DNA from: Chloroflexi bacterium 54-19 | GTDB lineage: Bacteria; Chloroflexota; Chloroflexia; Chloroheliales; Chloroheliaceae | Assembly: GCA_001898225.1 (NCBI GenBank) | Contig: MKTJ01000036.1 | Location: 249,156 to 313,155, forward strand | Direction: 5' to 3' | DNA: 64,000 bases | Shown: piece after piece, positions 16,702-26,000 of the stretch | How the letters are laid out: every line of letters starts with the position of its first letter | Numbering within the stretch: position 1 is the stretch's first letter | Translations under genes and position numbers: made by a program | Notes under the pieces: generated by a model | Told to the model about the DNA's origin: nothing | The model's input: the letters and a program-made list of their open reading frames with translations, nothing else | Database searches by the model: none

Positions 16702-17433
16702 ATGATAATAACAATAGGAAAAGGTGTAAATATAACCGCCAGCGAAATAAACAAAAAGGACAGCCCCATAACTACCCTGACGGTCTTTCATTTTGCAAAA
16801 AGAAACCGCTTCTGGGCTTTTGCGCAGATGGGCCGGGCCGGGCGAAAGCTAAAACAGGTGGACGGGTTACGTTTTTATAAAATGCTGGGGTCAGGCCGGG
16901 GCAAGGTTTTTTCGTTGCGGCCCGACTGGTCGCGATACGCATTGCTGGGGGTATGGGACAGCGAGGAAGTTGCCCGCGAGTTTTTCGAAAATTCGGCTTT
17001 TATAAAAAATTATCGCCAGCAGGCCGAGCGGATAGCTACCGTTAAATTACGGACCATCTCGGCACACGGACTCTGGGACGGCCAGAACCCGTTTTTGCCA
17101 CCGGGCGAAAGCTACAAAGGAGGTCAGGTTGCCGTACTGACGCGGGCCAGCATCCGGTTAAACCGGTTGGTAGCTTTCTGGCGGCAAGCGGCCACGGTCA
17201 ACCGCCAATTCGAAAAGACCCCCGGCTACCATTCTTCAATCGGTATCGGGGAAGCGCCATTCGTGCGGCAGGCTACTTTTTCAATCTGGGAAAATCTTGA
17301 AGCGGTCAAAGAGTTCGCGTACGGAGCGAACGAACACAGGCAGACCATCCAGCGGGTGCGAGAGGAAGGCTGGTACGGCGAGGAGCTTTTCGCCCGCTTT
17401 GCCGTGATTGAGCTAGACCAGCCTTTCCCCTGA
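16702..17433 (+). CDS. Spheroidene monooxygenase-like protein (CrtA family)
   Basis: The 243-aa protein resembles CrtA, which oxidises the acyclic carotenoid spheroidene to spheroidenone. Matching stretches are VFHFAKRNRFWAFAQMG, GLRFYKMLGSGRG, PDWSRYALLGVWDSEEVAREFF, WDGQNPF, AVLTRASIRLNRLVAFW, GIGEAPFVRQATFSIWENLEAVKEFAY and WYGEELFARFAVIE. CrtA-like proteins are often only annotated by similarity in non-phototrophs and may act on other polyenes. No other carotenoid or phototrophy gene is in the window. The start is weakly supported (ACGGA only). It converges with the acidic-protein gene 9 nt away. Confidence 0.75.
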   Translation: MIITIGKGVNITASEINKKDSPITTLTVFHFAKRNRFWAFAQMGRAGRKLKQVDGLRFYKMLGSGRGKVFSLRPDWSRYALLGVWDSEEVAREFFENSAFIKNYRQQAERIATVKLRTISAHGLWDGQNPFLPPGESYKGGQVAVLTRASIRLNRLVAFWRQAATVNRQFEKTPGYHSSIGIGEAPFVRQATFSIWENLEAVKEFAYGANEHRQTIQRVREEGWYGEELFARFAVIELDQPFP

Positions 17434-17442
17434 TTACAACAT

Positions 17443-17967
17443 TTAGTCGGCCTCGTCGCCTTCGAGGTCGGAGTCGGTGCCTTCTACGCCGTAGCTGCCT
17501 TCCTCGTCCTCGTTTTCCTCGAAGTTAAAATCGGCATCTTCCTCGTATTCGTTTTCGCCTATATCAACCCCCAGGGCCGACTGGACTTCGTCATCCGGGT
17601 TAGCGCCACCTTCAAAACCCTCGGCAGCGTCACCAAGGCTCAGATAGCCGCCACCGTCAATTTCGTTGCCGGTATCGGGGCCAATATCGGCATCCTCGCT
17701 GTCCTGGTCATAACCGACGCTAAAGCCGGGTTCGATGTGCATCCCGATGTCGTCAGCTACCCCGGTCGAACCCTGCAAGGTCGTGTCGTCTCCGCCAGGG
17801 CCGGACGAACCGGAATTTTCATCGTATTCGCCCCGGTGGTGGGCGAAGCTGTGGTCGAAACCGATTTTGCCGACATTGCCGTGCAAATCGGCGGAATCGA
17901 CCCCGACATCGCCAAGCTGGCTATCGAGCTCATCATTTTCCTGGAAATCTTCTCTTTCCTGTGACAT
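17443..17967 (-). CDS. Hypothetical acidic, probably disordered protein
   Basis: The 174-aa protein is extremely rich in Asp, Glu and Gly and contains no Cys and hardly any Lys or Arg; no fold is recognised. It starts MSQEREDFQENDELDSQLGD and has clusters such as ENEYEEDADFNFEENEDEE near the C-terminus. No signal peptide or membrane segment. The ORF is believed real because AAAGGATT precedes the ATG and it fills an otherwise empty minus-strand space. Function unknown; acidic tails of this kind can act as charge mimics or ion buffers, but nothing in the sequence decides. Confidence 0.65.
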   Translation of the reverse strand: MSQEREDFQENDELDSQLGDVGVDSADLHGNVGKIGFDHSFAHHRGEYDENSGSSGPGGDDTTLQGSTGVADDIGMHIEPGFSVGYDQDSEDADIGPDTGNEIDGGGYLSLGDAAEGFEGGANPDDEVQSALGVDIGENEYEEDADFNFEENEDEEGSYGVEGTDSDLEGDEAD

Positions 17968-18017
17968 TTTTAATCCTTTCTCCTTTGCCTTTACCGTAGA
18001 GTTTGCAACTTATGTGC

Positions 18018-18032
18018 CACTGGCTGCCAGTG
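18018..18032. promoter_or_regulatory. Inverted repeat upstream of the acidic-protein gene
   Basis: CACTGG-CTG-CCAGTG, a perfect 6-bp inverted repeat 51 nt upstream of the ATG at 17967. It may be an operator or a small hairpin; no regulator is linked to it. Confidence 0.3.
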
Positions 18033-18125
18033 TCAAAATGCTTTCCGGGCTTCCTTGTTGAACCCAGTATACACCCTAGATTAACTCTTTACTTTGTCAA
18101 AATCCGGGGAGCTTGAAACAAAGTA

Positions 18126-18194
18126 AAAACGCCCCCAGCCCGGCTAAACCAGGGGGGTTTAAAAACCCTGGTAAAAACCGGATTGAAGGCGTTT
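18126..18194 (-). terminator. Intrinsic terminator of the Q/N-rich membrane protein gene
   Basis: Outer stem AAACGCC (18127-18133) pairs with GGCGTTT (18188-18194), with an inner CCAGGG/CCCTGG stem at 18149-18171. On the minus strand the outer stem ends in GGCGTTTTTAC, giving a T-run just after the gene at 18213. Confidence 0.65.
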
Positions 18195-18212
18195 CTGGAA
18201 AAATCTTAAATC

Positions 18213-18980
18213 TTACCGCCGGTCCGAATAGTTCTGGTTAGGTTGGTTAGGAGGATAATTCGGGTTCGGGTAGCTCTGATTTTGATAATTCGGGTTCTGG
18301 CCCTGGTAGGTCTGTTGCGGATAGCCCTGGTTCTGGTAATTCGGGTTAGGATAGTTCTGGGCCGGGCGCAAGGGCTGGAGCTGGTCCTGATTCTGACCAT
18401 GGATATTAGCCTTGGCAGGCGGGGTTTCCGGCGCTTTGGCTTCGGGTTTCTCCAACCAGACCGGCAAGGCGGCTACTATCAAAGGTATCCCGCCCACCAG
18501 GCCAAAAATCAGGGGCGAATAGGTGTCCAGAAATGTGATACTGACGACCTGGCGGCTCGAAAGTTCCAGCAGGGCACCGACTAAAAGATGGACCCCGGCG
18601 ACAATCAAGAAACGTTTATCGACCTGGAAAGCGGTCGCGATATAGCCGATGCCCAGCAGAACCAGCCAGACCCCCGACAGGTCGCCAAAGAGGTCAATGT
18701 GCGCGCCGTTGTCGAACTTGACCACGTAATAGGTAAAGAGCCAACCAGCCACCATCAGGCCAGCCCAGATGCCGAGGTTGAAGCCGAGACCCTTCACCAT
18801 CGTGACGAGTTGGGCCGCTATTCCCAGGACGGTTATACCGACCCACAGGAGGAGGGTAAAGTCGGCGCTGAGATTAAACCACTGGTTGATAACACCGCCC
18901 AGGAAAATCAATAAACCCCAACTACCCAGCAAAATAGTGACTTTCGGGACGCGCAGGTCCAATTCCGTACTGTTAAACAT
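18213..18980 (-). CDS. Hypothetical membrane protein with Q/N/P/Y-rich tail
   Basis: The 255-aa protein has about six hydrophobic segments between residues 12 and 190 (for example GSWGLLIFLGGVINQWF, GIWAGLMVAGWLFTYYVV, FGLVGGIPLIVAALPVWL), then a soluble tail from about residue 200. The tail is almost entirely Asn, Gln, Pro and Tyr with near-repeats of the NPNYQNQ type. Such tails are low-complexity and possibly adhesive or phase-separating; that is inference. The first half resembles small bacterial integral membrane proteins of unknown function. The start has ACGAGGATAATGAA just upstream. Confidence 0.75.
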   Translation of the reverse strand: MFNSTELDLRVPKVTILLGSWGLLIFLGGVINQWFNLSADFTLLLWVGITVLGIAAQLVTMVKGLGFNLGIWAGLMVAGWLFTYYVVKFDNGAHIDLFGDLSGVWLVLLGIGYIATAFQVDKRFLIVAGVHLLVGALLELSSRQVVSITFLDTYSPLIFGLVGGIPLIVAALPVWLEKPEAKAPETPPAKANIHGQNQDQLQPLRPAQNYPNPNYQNQGYPQQTYQGQNPNYQNQSYPNPNYPPNQPNQNYSDRR

Positions 18981-19078
18981 TTCATTATCCTCGTGGCTAC
19001 TAATTTTATCTTGTAAAACGATATTTCCCGGAGGCTCACCAGAAGGGGGAAGGTGAACCGCCGGGAATGGGTTTGTAA

Positions 19079-21076
19079 TTAGGCCACGACGATTATTGTG
19101 GCGGTCATGTTTGGGTGAACTTCGCAGTGATAAGTTACAGTGCCGGGTTTGTTAAAGACAAAGCTGAAACTCTGCCCGGTGTTGAGGATACCGCTATCCC
19201 ACGAACTGTTGTCCGAAGTCGCGGTATGGGGCGCGCTGTCCCGGTTGGTCCAGGTCACCTTGGTCCCGGCCTTGATGGTAATCGGATTCCTGGAAAACTT
19301 GAACCCGGTAATATCCATCTTGATTTCCTGGCCCGGCCCACCCAGGGCGTCGCTGCCAGATGCGGCGGTCGTCGGTTTGGAAGCCGCTGCCGTGGTCTGT
19401 GACGTATTGGCGGCAGTCGTGCCGGAACTGGCTACCGGCGAGGTCAGTACCACCGGGGCCGGGGTATGGTCGTGACCGGTCCCACCCTCACCCACAGCCG
19501 TATCGCCGGGGAAGGTCAGCGGGATAGAGGCCATCAACTGGGCGTGCTGGTAGCTGGTGACGACCCCACCGCTCCCCGGTATGGGCAGAATGATACCGTC
19601 GCCGTTCACGTCCACCCCGTTCAAAATCTGGTTGGACAGGACCGAAATCTGCTGCACCAGCGGGGTCGCCGCCTTTATATCGTTGACTTTCAGGACGGCC
19701 AGCGATTGGTCGCGGACCCCCGTGACCCACCCGGTAGCATTATCGACCGTGATGGCGACGTGGCTGGCGTGCAGCTTGATAGCGGGGGTCGCACCTTCGG
19801 CCTGGGCGGCCAGGTTGGCATGGTCCTTGGAGCCTTCGAGATAGCCAAGTTGGTCCCCGTTTTTCAAGAGGCCGTAGCCGTCTCCGGGGTTAGTGACCTG
19901 GCCGTCCTTGTTGAGGTCGCCATAATCGGGGCCTTTGGAGCCTTCAATCAGGTTTATCAGGTGTTCGGCGTGCAGTTTCACGGTCGCCAGGTCGCCCGCC
20001 TTCAGGGCATCCACCATAAACTCGGTGTGACGGCGCAGGATGGTGGCCTGGTCGCGCAGACCGACTTCCAACCCGACCTTATTCGGGGCCGCCGGGAAAC
20101 TGACCAGCAGGTGCCGGATATGGATTAGGGAGGGGCCGGGTAACTGCCCGGTGTAAATCACCATCGAGGAGGGGGCGTTAGGAGTAGGGTCAAGCTGTTC
20201 GTGCGTAATGATAAATTTGTCAAAGGTCGCCAGGAGATTGCGCTGTTGGGGGTCGGAGAACTTCTGGTTGACGGCCCCATTCGCGCCGGGGATAAGCTGG
20301 CCCAGCCGCAGGAGACTGCCATCGGCGCTATTGACCAGCCAGGCAAAGTAGACGTAACCGCTCGGCAGGGGGGCCATCTTGTCAAAAGCGACCTGAAGCT
20401 GGTCGGTCTGCTGCAAGTCGTCCCGGAAATTCACGACACCCGGCGGTTGGGTCGCCGCCGTGGTAGTCGGCTGGGCCGCTGTTGTAGCCTGGGCCGCTGT
20501 CGTCGCGGCCTGGGTAGCCGGGGCGACGGTGGTCTGGGCGGGAGTCGTGGCAACCGCGACCACCTGGGTCGTGGAAGGAGCCGCCGCTGCCGTGGTATTC
20601 ACAGGGACCGCGCCCGCCTGGGCCGGGGTAACCACCAGCTTGCCAATCATTCCCTGGCCGGGGCTACCGTGGAACTTGCAATAGTAAGTGATAGTGCCGG
20701 GAGTATCGAACTTCCGGGTATAGGTCTGGCCTTTATCAAGGACGGGCGACTCGAAAGAGTTGTCGTCAGCCACCACGTCGTGTTTGGCCGCGTCTTTGTT
20801 GGTCCAGATAACCGTCGAACCGGCGGGGATTGAAATCTCCAACGGGGCAAATTTAAAACTTGCCATGTCGATGTTAATCGTGACCGGGGCGGCTGCCGCA
20901 GCGGCGGTGGTCTGGGCAGCCTGGGCTGCTGCGGTCGTGCTGACAGGCTGCGCCGGGGCGGTGGTAGGGGTATCTCCACACGCCGCCAGGACAGCGGTCA
21001 GGAATATTATGGCCAGTAAGGGAAGGTTAATTTTCCCTATAACGGGCCTTTTTGGGTGTGTTTTAAAACGAAACAT
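19079..21076 (-). CDS. Lipoprotein with two cupredoxin domains and a calcium-loop-containing middle region
   Basis: The 665-aa protein has a lipobox (LTAVLAACGD, Cys about 33) and a Thr/Ala linker. The N-terminal cupredoxin (about 70-152) has a Cu-ligand set: His in AAKHDVV, then Cys, His and Met in YYCKFHGSPGQGM. A second Thr/Ala/Gln linker is followed by a middle region (about 215-520) with the calcium-binding-like loops GDLNKDGQVTN and GVDVNGDGI and helical segments. The C-terminal cupredoxin (about 590-665) has His in SAPHTAT and Cys-His-Met in YHCEVHPNM. Plastocyanin-like domains carry electrons or store copper outside the membrane. The two-copper arrangement around a middle domain is unusual. 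Start supported by CGAGGAGAAACTCA. Confidence 0.85.
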   Translation of the reverse strand: MFRFKTHPKRPVIGKINLPLLAIIFLTAVLAACGDTPTTAPAQPVSTTAAAQAAQTTAAAAAAPVTINIDMASFKFAPLEISIPAGSTVIWTNKDAAKHDVVADDNSFESPVLDKGQTYTRKFDTPGTITYYCKFHGSPGQGMIGKLVVTPAQAGAVPVNTTAAAAPSTTQVVAVATTPAQTTVAPATQAATTAAQATTAAQPTTTAATQPPGVVNFRDDLQQTDQLQVAFDKMAPLPSGYVYFAWLVNSADGSLLRLGQLIPGANGAVNQKFSDPQQRNLLATFDKFIITHEQLDPTPNAPSSMVIYTGQLPGPSLIHIRHLLVSFPAAPNKVGLEVGLRDQATILRRHTEFMVDALKAGDLATVKLHAEHLINLIEGSKGPDYGDLNKDGQVTNPGDGYGLLKNGDQLGYLEGSKDHANLAAQAEGATPAIKLHASHVAITVDNATGWVTGVRDQSLAVLKVNDIKAATPLVQQISVLSNQILNGVDVNGDGIILPIPGSGGVVTSYQHAQLMASIPLTFPGDTAVGEGGTGHDHTPAPVVLTSPVASSGTTAANTSQTTAAASKPTTAASGSDALGGPGQEIKMDITGFKFSRNPITIKAGTKVTWTNRDSAPHTATSDNSSWDSGILNTGQSFSFVFNKPGTVTYHCEVHPNMTATIIVVA

Positions 21077-21347
21077 TGAGTTTCTCCTCGGACTACTTAA
21101 CTGCTAATCGTCTGGCCTGTTAAAAACAAAAGAAAAGGTTTTGGGAAGCCGGGCGGCCTCGGATGAATCCTTTTAACCATGAAGTCGGGGGCGCTTGAAA
21201 AACTTTGTTGCAAAGAAGTAGCTAAACTTCTTCAAAAAACTGCTAATCGTCTGGTCTTGAAACAACTGCCTACTTTCAGGCAAACCGAAGGGACCGGCTA
21301 ACCGGAAGATTAGCCTCAAAATTGGAAACTTCTAATTACAAACCGGG
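21077..21347. promoter_or_regulatory. Upstream region of the cupredoxin lipoprotein with 15-bp direct repeat
   Basis: CTGCTAATCGTCTGG occurs twice, at 21101-21115 and 21240-21254, on the same strand and 139 nt apart. Between the copies is the inverted repeat AAGAAGT-agctaa-ACTTCTT (21213-21232). The first copy lies only 25 nt upstream of the cupredoxin start codon. A repeated operator flanking the promoter is a plausible reading; a recombination scar is the alternative. Confidence 0.45.
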
Positions 21348-22802
21348 TTAATCTGGAAAGGCTGTATCCAGGAAGGTTTCGGCAAAGTTCAGGTAATGGT
21401 AAACATCGCTAAAGTTTGAGACGATGCCCAATGAAGCCCTTAAAGCCCCGGTTGTCTTTCCCTGGATAGCCTGTAGAAATTGCTCGTAGGTCTGGCGGTC
21501 CTTATTGGCGAAACATTTTGTCAGGGCTTCTTCCGGCATCGCCAGGGCGATTTCACGCGCTCCCGGATTACAGTGGCACCCCGCCCGGAGTGAAATGCCC
21601 CGGTAGTTCGCCAGTTTCTCGACCTCGTTGCAATCGAGCATTTTGCCGTTGCTATCGAAAAAGTTAACCTGGACGGTCCCGCCCCGGCGATAGCGGTTGA
21701 TGGGGCCATAGAGTTGGACCAGGGGACGACCGTTGCGGTGGCGCAAGGTGGTGAGCCGGTCAATCAGCCAGCCGGTCAGGCACATCACGCGGGTATGAAT
21801 CAGGTCCAGGCCCACCGCCTCGATATGCCGCAACCCGAACTCAATCGCCGGGATATTAAGATAATTCACGGTTCCATCTTCGAAACCGGCAGGGCCGGGT
21901 GTCAGGTAATGGTTCTGGCCCGCCACTGTCGAAAAAGTGATGGTGCCGCCCGCGTACCAGGGCCGTTTTAGTTTCGCTACCGCCGACTTCCGGGCCAACA
22001 AACAGCCGGTCCCGGTCGGGTAGCCAAAGATTTTATAGAAAGAGACAGCGACAAAGTCGGGATGCCAGCGGCCCAGGTCGAGGCGGTTGGCCGGCACGAA
22101 GGCTGCCGCGTCTAAAAGTACGTCCCAACCCGCCTTTTGGGCTAGCTCAATCCATTCGAGGGGGTGCTGGACCCCTGAAAAGTTCGATTGAGCCGGGTAA
22201 GCCAGGAGATTATTCCTGCCGGGACGGCCCAGGTGCAACCCCTTTTCCAGGTCGTGGCTGTAGACCCGGAGTTCGGGCGGGCAAAGCGGGATATAGCTAA
22301 CCCTGGCCCCCCGCGCTTTTGCAAACTCGCGGATACCGTTTACCGAGTTATGGTTATCATAGGTCAAAAGATAGGTGTCGCCGGGCCTAAAAGGGTAGGA
22401 CTCGCCCACCAGTTTGAGAGCGCCGGTCGCGTTGGGGGTGAAAATCACCATGTATTCGTCCGGCGAAGCGTTGAAATACTTGAGGACATAACTCCGGGCC
22501 TGCTCGACCAGGGCGGTCATCGCCAGCGAGGTCAGATTTTTAGAGTGCGGATTACCAAAGACCCCGGACGCCAGCAGCGAAACGTGTTCTCGAAGCTGAG
22601 ACTCGGCGTAAAGACTGCCGCCGGTATAATCGAGATAAACCTGGCCCTCCCGGTCCAGCCGGGCGTATTCGGTCGCTCGCAGGTCGTCCAGCTTAGAGGT
22701 GGCGGTATAGGCCGGGTACTGGCGTTGAAATTCATCAAAGGCGGCGGCTTTATCGCACATCCGGTATTTCGTATTCGGTTTTAATTCTTCCATTGCTGTC
22801 AT
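21348..22802 (-). CDS. Aminotransferase class V-fold protein, molybdenum cofactor sulfurase-like
   Basis: From the Met at 22802 the protein is about 484 aa (an extension to 22865 is open but has no better start). It matches the cysteine-desulfurase-like domain of MoCo sulfurases: YLDYTGGSLYAESQ, VIFTPNATGALKLVGE, YDNHNSVNGIREFAKARGA, DVLLDAAAFVPANRLDL, the PLP Lys in VSFYKIFGYPTGTGCLL, and the persulfide Cys region LRAGCHCNPGAREIA. Such proteins take sulfur from cysteine to the Mo cofactor of xanthine-oxidase-type enzymes. There is no C-terminal MOSC domain here, so it could instead be a different desulfurase-like enzyme. No molybdoenzyme is nearby. Confidence 0.8.
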   Translation of the reverse strand: MTAMEELKPNTKYRMCDKAAAFDEFQRQYPAYTATSKLDDLRATEYARLDREGQVYLDYTGGSLYAESQLREHVSLLASGVFGNPHSKNLTSLAMTALVEQARSYVLKYFNASPDEYMVIFTPNATGALKLVGESYPFRPGDTYLLTYDNHNSVNGIREFAKARGARVSYIPLCPPELRVYSHDLEKGLHLGRPGRNNLLAYPAQSNFSGVQHPLEWIELAQKAGWDVLLDAAAFVPANRLDLGRWHPDFVAVSFYKIFGYPTGTGCLLARKSAVAKLKRPWYAGGTITFSTVAGQNHYLTPGPAGFEDGTVNYLNIPAIEFGLRHIEAVGLDLIHTRVMCLTGWLIDRLTTLRHRNGRPLVQLYGPINRYRRGGTVQVNFFDSNGKMLDCNEVEKLANYRGISLRAGCHCNPGAREIALAMPEEALTKCFANKDRQTYEQFLQAIQGKTTGALRASLGIVSNFSDVYHYLNFAETFLDTAFPD

Positions 22803-22950
22803 TTTCAAACTACCAACTACAACGCGGGTTAACCACTGACCCGCACTCTTTTTACGTTGTGCCAACCCTGCACAAGTACCCTTTGCTTACACATTTAAGA
22901 TACCGCCAACCGGGAGAGTTTCCATCAAGGAAAACCTGTATATATGAGGG

Positions 22951-22966
22951 TGTGACCTGGCTCACA
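22951..22966. promoter_or_regulatory. CRP/FNR-type operator candidate, TGTGA-N6-TCACA
   Basis: TGTGA (22951-22955), CCTGGC, TCACA (22962-22966). Extended by one base at each end it reads GTGTGA...TCACAC, with perfect arms. It lies between the divergent MoCo-sulfurase-like gene (start 22802) and the LuxR-type regulator (start 23075), a position that could control either one. Confidence 0.5.
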
Positions 22967-23074
22967 CGGGGTTGTAATATATAAAGGGTGGCCTTATAAT
23001 TTATTCAACTTCATAGGTTATCAAAAATTTTTCTAAAGAGTCGTGGCAAACCCGTTATAAGGTTGAGTAGTACC

Positions 23075-26000
23075 ATGAATTACCCTACCCTGGCCCGGCC
23101 TTTATTAAGCAAAGATTTAATTGGCCGCGAGACCATCCTTGAAACGCTGGACGACCTGCTAAAACAGGCAGCTTCAGGTCGCCCGCAACTGGTCTTGCTA
23201 TCGGGTGAGGCCGGGCTTGGCAAGACCAGGTTGTGCCAGGGGCTAATCGAACAGAGCCGCGCCAGCCAGGGTCTCTTGCTGTTCGGCCAGGCCCTACCCC
23301 AGGACCAGACTTTGCCGTTCGGCCCTTTTCTCGATGCCTTCCGGCGTTACTATTCGAGCGTAAACCCGGAAACCCAAACCCCGCCGGGGCTATCCTTTCT
23401 CTTGCGGCTCATCCCGGAAATCGGGGCGCTCTTTCCCAACGTGACCCCGGTCCCGCTTGACCCTAGCGGCACCCTGGCGTTGCAACAATCCCGCCTTTTC
23501 CACTGCGTCCTGAGCGGGTTGCGCGAACTGGCCCGGTCGCGGAGTACCACCACGCCTTTGGTAATCATCCTGGAAGACCTCCATTGGGCCGACGAAACGA
23601 GCCTGGAACTGCTGGCTTACCTGGCCCGCCAGTTAGGTGTGAACGCCGGGCCGGTGGCGCCGCTGTCCGAGGAACCGATTCTCATCCTTGGCACCTACCG
23701 GAGCGAGGCCCTCGAAGAAAATACCCCTTTTGCAAACTGGCTCATCCGTACCCAGAAACAGCGCCAGTTGCAGGAGTTACACCTCGCCCCGCTCGACCAG
23801 GCCGCCCATATCCGGCTGGTAAGCAACATCCTGGGCCAACCCATCCCGCCTGGCCAGGCGAACTTACTCTATAGCCGCGACGAGGGCAACCCCTTTTATA
23901 CCGAAGAACTGCTGGGAGCCTTGCGGGCAGCCGGACATCTCTCCCGTTCCGAAGAACGCTGGGTCTTAAAGGCGGATGAACAGGTCGATTTGCCTATGTC
24001 GCTCAAGGCATCCATCCTGGAAAGGGTCGCCACTTTGCCGGAAGAAGACCGCCAGGTTCTCACCTGCGCGGCGGTTATCGGGCGAGAATTTGATTTCGAA
24101 CTGCTGGCAAAGGTCACCGGGTTAGCCGAAAAAGAGGTGCTGGCAATCCTGCGCCGGGCCATCAACCAGCAACTGCTCCGCGAAGGTCCGGTCAACCCAA
24201 CGGCAAGGGCAGGGAGTCCCTATCGCGAGAGTTACCATTTCCGGCATGCCCTGATGGGGGAGGCGATTTATAGCGACCTGCTGGCCCGCGAACGCCGCCA
24301 CCTGCACCTGAAAATCGCCGCATCCCTCGAAAACGGTGAAAATCCCCCGGTCCGTATCCTGGCGGAGCATTTCGCCCTGGCCGGACAGCCCGAAAAAGCC
24401 CGCCCTTACGCCCTGCAAGAAGCCGAAAAAGCCCGGCAGGTGCTGGCCTACCGCGAGGAACGCCATTTCCTCGAAATCGGTCTGCCTTCCCTGGCCCTCA
24501 ACAGTCCCGAACAACTCGGTACCTTGCACCGGCTGGGCCTGTTGAGCCTGGCCCTGGGAGATATTCCCGCGACTTTCAAATGGCTGACCAGGGCCAAAGA
24601 GGGTTACGAACAGGCCGGGCAGGAAAAACAGGCCGCCCTGGTGCTGATAAACCTCTCTTTTCTGTTCTGGTTCTACGACCCCGCCCGCCTGACCAGCCAG
24701 ATGGCCCAGCTCGAAAAAGCTTCCCAGGTGAGCCTGAACGGGCAGGACGAAAGCCTTGAAGCTCTTTCGGTCTTTTCGCATACGGCCTTTAGTCTCGCTT
24801 CGGGTGACATGAACAGCCAGGCCCAGGTCTGGGTAGGGCGCGCCTTCGAACTGGCCGCCAAAATTCCAGGCCCGGCGGCGGGTGGAGCTTTGCAATTTAC
24901 CTTCCTGGCCCAGGGTCTTATCCAGGCGGACGGCCCGGCCAGCGAAACCGAAAACGGCCTGGCGGCTATCCAGCAGGTCGTGCGGCTGGCCTTACAATAC
25001 AACCTGCCCGAACTGGTCATGCTCGGCTACGGCATCCTGATTACCGCCCTGGTCAACCTGGGGCAGTACGAACGGGCCGGAACCTTGAAAGAGGAAATCA
25101 TCGCTTACCAGGACCGCACCAACTCGCCCCGCATGACTAATCTGCTGGCCTGGCACGACTTTTTCAGCGGAAACTGGGAAAAAGCCGAGCAAGATTTGCG
25201 CGAGGAGTTAGAACATCACCCGGCCCCAACCGTGGATGCCCTCTGCCAGGTGGCCCTGGCCCACATCCTGGTGGCCCGGTACGACCTCGAAGAAGTCCCG
25301 GCTATGCTAGAAACGGCCTGGGAAAAGGTCCGGTTCTTACAGATTGCCTACCGGGCCCCGGCCCTGTGGGGCTTCGCCCGCTATTACGAGGTCAGCCGCC
25401 AGCCCCACCAGGCCGCCGAGTATTACCAGAAGCTACTGGACGACTGGCAGACCACCGAGGAAAGGGGGCTGGCCCTGGTCTTTTTGCAGGACGCAATTGA
25501 ATTTTATGTTTCGCAGGACGATTTGTGGAAAGCCGGGCGCTGGCTAAATGAGCTAACCCGGTTGGTGAGTATTACCGGGAACCCGGTCGGACATGCCGCC
25601 TTGCTTTCGGCGGAAGGGGCGCTGGCAACCGCCGAAGGGCGCACCCAGGATGCGCAAACGGCTTTCCACAGCGCCTACCGGAAATGGGCCGAGCTTAAGC
25701 GGCCATACTCTCAGGCCCGGACCGGACTGAGGTTGGCTCGCCTCCTTTTGAACCAGCCTCGCGCCGGCAAAGTTGACCGGAAAGAAGCGGGAGAACTGCT
25801 CGATGAGACCGAGGCTATCCTGCGGGGGTTAAAAGCGAAGCAACTCCTGGTAGAAATCGAAAAACTCAAACGTGAGACCCGGCTGGAAGGGCAAAGCAAG
25901 CGCCGGGCGACCCTGGCGGCGGCCCGCACCCCTTTTGAAGGTTTAACCCGGCGGGAAATCCAGGTGCTGGTCCAGGTCAGCGCCGGTCATTCCAACAAGG

